Positions 1 to 5,164 of a DNA stretch of 8,518 nucleotides are shown in pieces. Location: assembly GCA_029007015.1 (NCBI GenBank), contig JAQXHB010000012.1:1-8518 (forward strand), written 5' to 3'. Below the pieces are notes generated by a model, which saw only the letters and a list, made by a program, of their open reading frames with translations, searched no databases and was not told the origin of the DNA. The translations under genes and the position numbers were made by a program. Within the stretch, counting starts at the first letter, position 1. Each line of letters starts with the position of its first letter. The DNA is from Bacillota bacterium (lineage in GTDB: Bacteria; Bacillota; Clostridia; Oscillospirales; Acutalibacteraceae).

Positions 1-15
1 CTGCTGAACAATCAC

Positions 16-36
16 CCTGAATCATGATATATCAGG
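16..36. other. Imperfect hairpin in the upstream flank
   Basis: CCTGA at 16-20 can pair with TCAGG at 32-36 around an AT-rich centre. It may be the end of a transcription unit lying left of the window. Apart from this, positions 1-112 show no open frame of useful length and no RNA gene I recognise. No T-run follows the hairpin, so a terminator role is weakly supported. Confidence 0.2.
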
Positions 37-112
37 CTACGTGCCTGCAACGGCAACAGTTGTGATTGGAGTGTGAACATATGAAAAATAACGGTGTTTT
101 AAATAAAAACTA

Positions 113-140
113 TTGACATAAGATATTTAATATATATAAT
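113..140 (+). promoter_or_regulatory. Consensus sigma-A promoter of the fur-like gene
   Basis: A perfect -35 TTGACA (113-118) and a perfect -10 TATAAT (135-140) are separated by 16 nt, in an AT-rich context. The start codon lies about 38 nt downstream of the -10. Such a strong core promoter fits a gene held down by a repressor, consistent with autoregulation by the Fur-family product, although that is inference. Confidence 0.8.
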
Positions 141-148
141 ATCATTAA
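127..148. promoter_or_regulatory. Candidate Fur/PerR operator over the -10 box
   Basis: TTAAT (127-131) and ATTAA (144-148) form the outer arms of an imperfect inverted repeat that spans the -10 element. A 15-nt PerR/Fur-style 7-1-7 alignment over 134-148 matches the consensus well in the left half but poorly in the right half. The position is right for a repressor that blocks RNA polymerase. AT-rich promoter DNA gives such matches by chance, so this is tentative. Confidence 0.3.
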
Positions 149-177
149 GGATAAAGAAATAAGGATGAACATTATAT

Positions 178-579
178 ATGACGAAACGCAATACGATTCA
201 GCGTTCGCTGGTTTTTGAAGCTGTAAACAAATTGCAATGCCATGCTACCGCCGATGAGATATACGAAGCCATTGTGACAGAACACCCGAATGTGAGCAGA
301 GCAACGGTATACCGGAATCTAAAGCTGCTGTCCGAAATAGGATATATTCGCAAAATAGAAATTCCGGGTGGTGCTGATCGTTTTGACCATCTGTGCCATG
401 ATCATTGCCATGTGAAGTGCGAGAAATGCGGTCGGGTTTTTGATGTGGATATGGAATATATTACCGGTTTGGAGAAAAGCATCAAGGATGACCGTGGATT
501 TACGTTCACCGGATATGATATTCTTTTTCGGGGAGTGTGTCCGGATTGTCAAGAATCACCTAAACAGCATAATTGCTGA
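178..579 (+). CDS. Fur-family transcriptional regulator, PerR-like
   Basis: A 133-residue DNA-binding metalloregulator of the Fur/PerR/Zur family. The N-terminal winged helix covers about residues 6-60, with the recognition helix near 38-50 (SRATVYRNL). A dimerisation and metal-binding domain follows. The structural zinc site is complete: C81/C84 (CEKC) and C121/C124 (CPDC). By alignment from memory with Bacillus subtilis PerR, the regulatory metal ligands correspond to H22, D70, H76, H78 and D89, so the PerR-type set is present. The protein starts about 15 residues later than B. subtilis PerR, as in many clostridial members. The ATG is preceded by AAGGATGA (161-168), a modest ribosome binding site about 9 nt upstream. 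The PTPS-like gene lies 72 nt downstream on the same strand. Peroxide sensing versus iron or zinc sensing cannot be settled from sequence, so no symbol is given. Confidence 0.9.
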   Translation: MTKRNTIQRSLVFEAVNKLQCHATADEIYEAIVTEHPNVSRATVYRNLKLLSEIGYIRKIEIPGGADRFDHLCHDHCHVKCEKCGRVFDVDMEYITGLEKSIKDDRGFTFTGYDILFRGVCPDCQESPKQHNC

Positions 580-601
580 ATGAAGCTTAACCCAGTGCGT
601 A

Positions 602-624
602 TACGGGCGCATACATAACCCGTA
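602..624. repeat. Short inverted repeat between the fur-like and PTPS-like genes
   Basis: TACGGG (602-607) and CCCGTA (619-624) are perfect 6-bp arms around an 11-nt loop. They lie in the 72-nt gap just upstream of the next gene's ribosome binding site. There is no T-run, so it does not look like a strong terminator. It may be a weak RNA structure or an operator. Confidence 0.3.
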
Positions 625-651
625 AATATATTATTCAACAGGAGGGAAGTT

Positions 652-1218
652 ATGAGAAGCATTACAACATTAGATCTGCAGTACGCACATCGTTTCTATG
701 GTTTCAAAGGCGAAGCACAGTATTTGCACGGACATACCGGAGTTCTGACCATTGAGGTTGAGGATTCTGTGGAACCCGGTGTAAATATGGTTTTTCCGTG
801 CAATGAAATTCAGAAGACCGCATGGGAAGTTCTGAAAAACTTTGACCATGCTTTAATTCTGAGGGAAGATGATCCTCTGCTACCCGCAATTCTTGCTGTT
901 TATGAGGCTCAGGGTATCAAGGACGGAGCACCTAATAATAAGATGAAAGGCCCGGCTTTTAAAACAGATCTGGCAACAGCTTATCCCGATTGCCGTCTGG
1001 TAGTGACAAAAGAAACTATGACAGTTGAAGGCATGATCAAGATTGTATATGATCTGCTTAAGGACAAACTCAACATTGCCAAACTTACTTTCACCAGCGG
1101 TGTCAATGCCGCATCCCAAGAATACGAAGTAAGCAAAAACATTGACCGCTGCCCACTGTGCGGCATTGCCCTGAATGAGAACGGCGTTTGCCCGAAATGC
1201 GGATATAGAAAGAAATAA
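652..1218 (+). CDS. PTPS/QueD-like protein with C-terminal zinc ribbon
   Basis: A 188-residue member of the 6-pyruvoyltetrahydropterin synthase / 6-carboxytetrahydropterin synthase fold family, whose members act on dihydroneopterin triphosphate in pterin or queuosine synthesis. The zinc triad is visible as H13 (AHRF) and H26/H28 (LHGH), and the Asp-His pair as D65-H66 (FDHAL). In QueD the catalytic cysteine lies four residues before HGH (CxxxHGH); here that place is A22, with E21 next to it. The usual MVxDF motif is also altered (MVFPC, 46-50), and the TxEN motif reads TVEG (124-127). Residues 167-183 add a CxxC-x9-CxxC zinc ribbon (C167, C170, C180, C183) absent from compact QueD proteins. 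The start is fixed by AGGAGG at 640-645, 6 nt before ATG. It is probably cotranscribed with the Fur-like gene. The fold is confident; the reaction is not, and classical QueD activity is doubtful. Confidence 0.8.
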   Translation: MRSITTLDLQYAHRFYGFKGEAQYLHGHTGVLTIEVEDSVEPGVNMVFPCNEIQKTAWEVLKNFDHALILREDDPLLPAILAVYEAQGIKDGAPNNKMKGPAFKTDLATAYPDCRLVVTKETMTVEGMIKIVYDLLKDKLNIAKLTFTSGVNAASQEYEVSKNIDRCPLCGIALNENGVCPKCGYRKK

Positions 1219-1336
1219 TGTAAGTGATTTTTTCTGCTTTCAATACAAACAACAAAAAGTTACCTTGAAAAAGCCGCTTAAATGCTGAAGTAAAAAGCAA
1301 AAACGCCATTGCTTTTTCTTTTGAAAACAAAAACAT
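1103..1336 (-). pseudogene. Possible remnant or small ORF behind an orphan gene-start signal
   Basis: On the minus strand an ATG (1336-1334) sits 8 nt after a strong AAGGAGGG (1352-1345). It opens a frame of 77 codons beginning MFLFSKEKAMAFLLF. Only the first 39 or so codons lie outside the PTPS-like gene; the rest is antisense to its 3' end. The peptide is rich in Phe, Leu and Lys and resembles no family I know. The gene-start signals are better than chance would suggest, but the body is not convincing. It may be the 5' stub of a gene cut by rearrangement, a small hydrophobic peptide, or noise. Confidence 0.2.
1292..1320 (+). terminator. Candidate terminator after the PTPS-like gene
   Basis: AAAAAGCAA (1292-1300) pairs perfectly with TTGCTTTTT (1309-1317) around an 8-nt loop, and CTTTT follows. 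This is the first T-rich hairpin after the stop codon, 73 nt downstream. The stem is mostly A-T, so termination may be weak. Confidence 0.4.
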
Positions 1337-1344
1337 TAAAAAAA

Positions 1345-1368
1345 CCCTCCTTTTCTTCATTATACCAC
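1345..1368 (-). promoter_or_regulatory. Orphan extended -10 promoter plus Shine-Dalgarno
   Basis: Reading the minus strand, TGGTATAAT (TATAAT at 1365-1360 with an upstream TG) is followed within 8 nt by AAGGAGGG (1352-1345) and then ATG at 1336. This is the typical compact layout of a clostridial gene start. No good -35 hexamer is seen; the upstream DNA is the arm of the 1376-1407 hairpin. The downstream gene is at best a remnant. Confidence 0.4.
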
Positions 1369-1375
1369 AATAAGT

Positions 1376-1407
1376 AAAGTCCCAAAGGCTTTCGCCTTTG
1401 GGACTTT
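1376..1407. terminator. Perfect 14-bp hairpin, terminator-like
   Basis: The arms 1376-1389 and 1394-1407 are perfectly complementary around a TTTC loop (1390-1393). The outer pairs are AAA/TTT and the core is GC-rich. On the minus strand it directly follows a copy of the tRNA-Tyr 3' end (TCCCACCAAA), the place where a tRNA terminator belongs. It may be the original tRNA-Tyr terminator, now separated from its gene. The T-tract is only three long on either side. Confidence 0.6.
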
Positions 1408-1414
1408 GGTGGGA
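1405..1414. repeat. 10-bp direct repeat, copy 1 (tRNA-Tyr 3'-end copy)
   Basis: TTTGGTGGGA here is identical to 1600-1609, exactly 195 nt away. The second copy is the 3' end of tRNA-Tyr including CCA. Both copies directly abut the outer arm of a strong hairpin. This fits a target-site duplication or an att-like duplication around a short insertion, or a partial tandem duplication of the tRNA end plus terminator. Confidence 0.5.
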
Positions 1415-1435
1415 TGTAGCGAAAAAGACACCACC
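1408..1435. other. Bulged hairpin at the left end of the structured block
   Basis: GGTGG (1408-1412) and TGT (1415-1417) pair with ACA (1428-1430) and CCACC (1431-1435). This gives an 8-bp stem with a 2-nt GA bulge and a 10-nt loop. The next stretch (1436-1476) shows no stem but contains GAAC twice in tandem (1451-1460). Structure followed by an unpaired linker suggests a folded RNA or ssDNA element. Confidence 0.35.
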
Positions 1436-1476
1436 GCAAAATTCCGATGTGAACTTGAACCGACAAACTTTTTATG

Positions 1477-1566
1477 CACACCTAAAGGTGTGATGAGATA
1501 CAACTCGCTTTGCGAGTTGATGATATACACGCTAAAGCGTGGTGATATACCAAGCCTATCGGCTTG
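1477..1566. repeat. Array of four small hairpins with a TGATATAC-like linker
   Basis: Four perfect stem-loops follow one another. They are CACACC/GGTGTG (1477-1492, loop TAAA), CAACTCGC/GCGAGTTG (1501-1519, loop TTT), CACGC/GCGTG (1528-1541, loop TAAA) and CAAGCC/GGCTTG (1551-1566, loop TATC). Between them lies a conserved linker: TGAGATAC (1494-1501), TGATATAC (1521-1528) and TGATATAC (1543-1550). Stem sequences differ while pairing is kept, so structure rather than sequence appears conserved. It resembles REP-like or multi-hairpin intergenic repeats of gut Clostridia. It is not a CRISPR array: units are only 22-27 nt apart and the variable parts are self-complementary. Confidence 0.75.
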
Positions 1567-1570
1567 AATA

Positions 1571-1602
1571 AAAAAATCTCGTTCCGGAGAACGAGATTTT
1601 TT
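1571..1602. terminator. Bidirectional intrinsic terminator at the tRNA-Tyr 3' end
   Basis: TCTCGTTC (1577-1584) pairs with GAACGAGA (1589-1596) around a CGGA loop. It is flanked by A6 (1571-1576) and T6 (1597-1602), so a U-run follows the stem on either strand. On the minus strand it begins right at the end of tRNA-Tyr, as expected for a tRNA terminator. It also closes the plus-strand hairpin array. Confidence 0.85.
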
Positions 1603-1686
1603 GGTGGGAGAGGATGGATTCGAACCATCGAAGTCAGTGACAACAGATTTACAGTCTGCCCCCTTTGGCCACTCGGGAACTCTCCC
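1602..1686 (-). tRNA. tRNA-Tyr (anticodon GUA)
   Basis: An 85-nt class II tRNA including an encoded CCA (1604-1602). The acceptor stem is GGGAGAG (1686-1680) with CTCTCCC (1612-1606). The anticodon GTA lies at 1652-1650 within the loop CTGTAAA, and a long variable arm is present, as expected for bacterial tRNA-Tyr. The T-arm carries GGTTCGAATCC. It is cotranscribed behind tRNA-Thr with a 24-nt spacer and followed immediately by a strong terminator. Confidence 0.97.
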
Positions 1687-1710
1687 ATATTAAACTGTGC
1701 GATAGGTTGA

Positions 1711-1786
1711 TGGAGCTGGTGGACGGACTCGAACCCCCGACCTGCTGATTACAAATCAGCTGCTCTACCAACTGAGCTACACCAGC
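1711..1786 (-). tRNA. tRNA-Thr (anticodon UGU)
   Basis: A 76-nt tRNA with encoded CCA (1713-1711). The acceptor stem GCTGGTG (1786-1780) pairs with CACCAGC (1721-1715). The anticodon TGT (1753-1751) sits in the loop TTTGTAA. The D-arm (AGCTCAGTTGGTAGAGC) and T-arm (GGTTCGAGTCC) are standard. It is the first gene of a two-tRNA unit. Confidence 0.97.
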
Positions 1787-1801
1787 ACAATCGCAAGACT
1801 T

Positions 1802-1830
1802 AATATACCATAACGGCAACAGATTGTCAA
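1802..1830 (-). promoter_or_regulatory. Promoter of the tRNA-Thr/tRNA-Tyr unit
   Basis: On the minus strand TTGACA (1830-1825) and TATATT (1807-1802) are separated by 17 nt. The -10 lies 15 nt upstream of the tRNA-Thr 5' end. Together with the terminator at 1571-1602 this makes the two tRNAs a self-contained transcription unit. Confidence 0.85.
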
Positions 1831-1879
1831 GACTTTTTATACCCAAAATCCAATATTTTTTTACCGCCTCAACCATTAA

Positions 1880-1911
1880 CACCGGAGCGCCGTACAAGCG
1901 ACGCCCCGGTG
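1880..1911 (-). terminator. Hairpin at the end of the ABC/GldG/DUF4340 operon
   Basis: Arms 1880-1892 and 1899-1911 pair over 13 positions with two mismatches, around a 6-nt loop. The hairpin begins 8 nt after the stop codon of the DUF4340 gene. No U-run follows on the minus strand, so it is either a weak intrinsic terminator or a 3'-end stabilising structure, and some read-through into the tRNA unit is possible. Confidence 0.5.
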
Positions 1912-1919
1912 CCTGAAAA

Positions 1920-3590
1920 TCAGTATGTGAGCTGCGTTCTGCGGGTAATCTGTTCGCCGTTCCACACCTTAACGGTGTTCTCTGTGACGTCGTCAATCTG
2001 CTGTGAACTGACCAACGAATTGCCCTGACCGTTGAGTTGATAGTAGTATCTGCGTGCAGAATACTCGGTAAAGGTTATCACGCTGTCCTTGACCGAACCG
2101 TCAATGTGCTTGACAGTAATGGTAAGATAAGGCGTCTTGTTCGGGACCCCATCGTCGGCCGTCTCCTGCGCGGTGAAGGAGATGATGCGCTCATACAACT
2201 TCTTAAACTCGCTGTCATCAATCTTAACGCCGTCGGTGCGGGTACAATTGAGCGATGTGCTGCCGTTTGCGTCCTCTTTAGGGCTGAGTTTAAATCCGTA
2301 ATCCTTACCGTCGAAGGAGAGTGTGACACTGCTCAAAGTGGTAACATTCTCAATATAAAGCGACTCATAGAGCAAATCTGCCGTCTGATATGCAACCCAC
2401 TCGTTGGCATCGGCCGACAGTTTGTATATAATGTCGCCGTCGTTGACAGTGAACGGGTAGTATCCGTCAACCGCCTTGCCGAACTTGAGGGTAACGGTGT
2501 TTTTGTTGACCTTGCAGTAAACGGTCGAATAGGGATTGTCGAGACCGTACTGCTTGAGGTCGCTGTCGGTACAGCGCAGAACAAAAGCGCCGCTGTTGGC
2601 CAGTCCGGTGGTGAAATTGGACAGCAAAGAGTCAATGTTATCGCCGTTGGCCGCCTGATAGGTCGGCTCTGTCACGATATAGTTAAGCACAGACATCTCC
2701 TCGGGCGGATTTTCGATAACAATGCGCGCCGGACGGCAGGTGCCGCCGAAAATGAGTTTGTCGACCATGGCAATCGAGCCGTTGGTGAAATACTCATCAT
2801 TATCGCCATCGGGCACGAATGGCTCCATGCTGGCCGTCTCAATCATATCACCGAGAGCAGATGTGAAATTATACATATTATACTTGTCGACCAGATAAAC
2901 ACCGTCAATGCCGGTTACGGTAACATAATTGCCGCTCTGGTCGGGCGACAGACCGCCCACTGTGATGGTATAATCCTTGCCGTTTTTCTGCTCGACAGTA
3001 ACAGTAGATTTGGGCTCACTTAGTCCGTAAATATCCTCGTCGGAGGCCGGCAGTATCTTCAGCGCGCGGAGCGAGCAGGCGTACTCAGCGACCGAATCAA
3101 GCCCTAAGAAGGTGATATCCTCATAGCCCTTGGCCAGCCAAGTTATCTCATCGGTTTCCGACTCACTGTCGGACGGGTATATGGTAAACTCGCCGTTGCC
3201 GTTTGAGACGCTTATCTGCTCGACGCCGCTCTGCTCAACCGAAATGACCGGAATGGTCTCGTTAACCGACGATGTGTCGTCGGTCTCAGCCTCGGGCAAG
3301 CAAAACATCACCACCGCCACCGCCGCCGCAGTGATTAACGCCGCGACCGATATGGCTATGGCCCCCCTCTTGCGCGGGCTTAGGCGGTGCTGTTTGCCGC
3401 TATTCTGCGGTGCCGCAAAGACGGTAGAGCCGCTGAACATATCTTCCTCTTCCAGTTGCTCGGCCAGAGCAATGAGGGCGTTGTCGTCGTCGGTGCGCAA
3501 ATAGTCGGGTTTGGCCTTGACGGCCGCCAATTTTTCGGGGTCGACACGGCGTATCTCATTTACCTGATTATTGTCGGGTGCTGAACTCAT
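1920..3590 (-). CDS. DUF4340-family membrane-anchored protein
   Basis: A 556-residue protein of unknown biochemical function, recognised as DUF4340-like from its sequence style and its place after a GldG-like gene. A cytoplasmic N-terminal segment of about 75 residues, acidic around 34-51 and basic at 69-75, leads into one transmembrane helix (about 77-97). A long, mostly beta-rich extracytoplasmic part follows. Two copies of a YGLxxP motif, YGLSEP (188-193) and YGLDNP (348-353), are each followed by a TV-rich strand and a G-Y-V/I pattern, so the exported part looks like a tandem domain duplication. The start is set by GGAGG (3603-3599), 8 nt upstream. Its ATG overlaps the stop codon of the GldG-like gene (ATGA), so translation is probably coupled. 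It is likely an accessory subunit of the ABC complex. The long cytoplasmic extension is unusual and could contact the ATPase or a regulator. Confidence 0.8.
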   Translation of the reverse strand: MSSAPDNNQVNEIRRVDPEKLAAVKAKPDYLRTDDDNALIALAEQLEEEDMFSGSTVFAAPQNSGKQHRLSPRKRGAIAISVAALITAAAVAVVMFCLPEAETDDTSSVNETIPVISVEQSGVEQISVSNGNGEFTIYPSDSESETDEITWLAKGYEDITFLGLDSVAEYACSLRALKILPASDEDIYGLSEPKSTVTVEQKNGKDYTITVGGLSPDQSGNYVTVTGIDGVYLVDKYNMYNFTSALGDMIETASMEPFVPDGDNDEYFTNGSIAMVDKLIFGGTCRPARIVIENPPEEMSVLNYIVTEPTYQAANGDNIDSLLSNFTTGLANSGAFVLRCTDSDLKQYGLDNPYSTVYCKVNKNTVTLKFGKAVDGYYPFTVNDGDIIYKLSADANEWVAYQTADLLYESLYIENVTTLSSVTLSFDGKDYGFKLSPKEDANGSTSLNCTRTDGVKIDDSEFKKLYERIISFTAQETADDGVPNKTPYLTITVKHIDGSVKDSVITFTEYSARRYYYQLNGQGNSLVSSQQIDDVTENTVKVWNGEQITRRTQLTY

Positions 3591-5146
3591 AGACGGCGCC
3601 TCCGTACAGTAACAAATATGCAGACTGCCAATAGTGCCAGCGGAATGACAAAGACAAATATTATGCGCATGGCAACGGTGCCCGAATCGCTGGTAGTAAA
3701 TGTCAGCGACTCATACTCTCTGACAGTGAAAGAGATGTCATCAGCCTGACGGCCCATCGTCTCATTTACAGTGGCCATCAGCAACTCAAGGTTACCCACA
3801 TCCGGATAATTGTTGTAAGCGGTTTCTATCATATCCAAACTGCTGACAACAATTACGCTGGACTTGTACTCCTTGTACTCATCATCGGAATCGTCAAGAC
3901 CGGTTATGGCATATTCACCGACGCCGACAGCAACAAACGGCCCGTTTTGTCCGTCGCACTTGGCCGTTGAATTTGTAGCCAGCACAGTTGTAGTTTTGTG
4001 GTTTTCGTTTTCCTCCCACTTGACGGTTACCGGTGAATTGGCGGCGCAGTAGAATGAGTATTCGCCGTCGGCAATGGCCTTGGTATAGTCACTGCCCTGA
4101 TCGAGCAGTTTGACCGTTTTGGCCGTGTCGGACAGATAGTAGGATGAGTCGGTCTCGTCGACCAATCCATCGCTAATGTTGAAGCCCCACTCGGCAAGGA
4201 AATCGTACAAATTGGGCATATCGCCGTATTTATTGGACGCGACATACATCAGGTTCTTGCCCAGTTTGCCCTTCAAATCGAGATAATTCTCCAGCATTTT
4301 CAGTTGCTCGCGCGAATAGTCCTTGCTGGGCGCGGCGATGATAACCAAATCGGTGTCGTCGGGTATCGACTGGCTGACCAAATCGTCAATCTCGGTAAAC
4401 TGGTAGTTGTTTTGCAGCATTAAGTCGCTGAGAGAGTCAACGGTACTGCCGCCGTTTGCGGTGATAACGGCCACCTGATAGGTTTTGTCCGATGTAACCG
4501 AGTAAATGGCCGATGTTACGGCTGTTTCAACCTTTGACCCTGACACTGTATAGTAGCCGTAATAACTGTAATAGGTGTTATCAATGTCATACAAATCAAA
4601 GAATGTCAGTTTCTTGTAATGGTCAATCTGCTCGCCGTCAAGGGTGAAACTGCACTCGACCAGTATATCACCGAGCGAAAAAGACTCGTTTGAATACTTT
4701 TTGGTATAGGTTGAAAAGGAGGGGTCCTGCGGGTCGGCAAAAGTGATATCAACCTTGGGATTGAGTTTTTCATAATCCTTCAGCAGACGAACCGTCTGCT
4801 CAAAGAACATGCCTGCAGAGGTGTCGACATAGTTACTGCTCTCGAGCAGTGCCGAGTAATTGCCGCCGGTGTAGTCCTCCTCCGACGCGCAGAGGGTGAC
4901 TGTAACATCACGGTCGATTTTTTTGATGTATTCGCGGTTTTCATCGCTGATGGAGTAATCACTGTTGGCGGTCACATCCCACTGCAAGGGGAAGCGGTCG
5001 GCCAGCACGGTAGCAACCACATTGAGCCCGATGATAACGGCGACAAAGGCGGCGGTGATGGCCGTCGCATATACACCGTAACGCAGCTTGCGGCGGCGAG
5101 CCGCCTTGCCGGCGGTTGTTTTAGGGGACTTATTCTTTTTCATCAT
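3587..5146 (-). CDS. GldG-like ABC-transporter auxiliary protein
   Basis: A 519-residue protein of the ABC_transp_aux / GldG family. A basic N-terminus (KAARRRKLR, 14-22) precedes a transmembrane helix at about 24-48, and a second helix closes the protein (about 493-514, followed by RRRR). Both ends should therefore be cytoplasmic, with some 440 residues outside. After the first helix comes the family motif WDVTANSDYSIS (56-67), and ETAVTSAIYSVT (207-218) matches the conserved internal motif. GldG pairs with GldF and GldA in Bacteroidetes gliding; Clostridia do not glide that way, so the role here is unknown, perhaps envelope assembly or export. ATG at 5146 is chosen because GGGGAG (5159-5154) lies 7 nt upstream; a second in-frame ATG follows immediately. 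The gap to the permease gene is 18 nt. Confidence 0.88.
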   Translation of the reverse strand: MMKKNKSPKTTAGKAARRRKLRYGVYATAITAAFVAVIIGLNVVATVLADRFPLQWDVTANSDYSISDENREYIKKIDRDVTVTLCASEEDYTGGNYSALLESSNYVDTSAGMFFEQTVRLLKDYEKLNPKVDITFADPQDPSFSTYTKKYSNESFSLGDILVECSFTLDGEQIDHYKKLTFFDLYDIDNTYYSYYGYYTVSGSKVETAVTSAIYSVTSDKTYQVAVITANGGSTVDSLSDLMLQNNYQFTEIDDLVSQSIPDDTDLVIIAAPSKDYSREQLKMLENYLDLKGKLGKNLMYVASNKYGDMPNLYDFLAEWGFNISDGLVDETDSSYYLSDTAKTVKLLDQGSDYTKAIADGEYSFYCAANSPVTVKWEENENHKTTTVLATNSTAKCDGQNGPFVAVGVGEYAITGLDDSDDEYKEYKSSVIVVSSLDMIETAYNNYPDVGNLELLMATVNETMGRQADDISFTVREYESLTFTTSDSGTVAMRIIFVFVIPLALLAVCIFVTVRRRRL

Positions 5147-5164
5147 TTCAACTCTCCCCTTTCA

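Noticed and set aside
48..59. AACGGCAACAG shared between 49-59 and 1812-1822
   Set aside because: An 11-nt match with no common context; the second copy lies in the tRNA promoter spacer. Probably chance.
1477..1602. CRISPR array
   Set aside because: The regularly spaced conserved piece is only 8 nt, spacing is 22-27 nt, the variable parts are palindromes, and no cas genes are present.
1482..1996. Minus-strand open frames across the tRNA region (about 68 and 115 codons)
   Set aside because: They read through tRNA-Tyr and tRNA-Thr and their terminator; the RNA genes explain the sequence.
2037..3023. A 328-codon open frame on the plus strand
   Set aside because: It lies wholly antisense to the DUF4340 gene, has no ribosome binding site, and its existence follows from the codon bias of the real gene.
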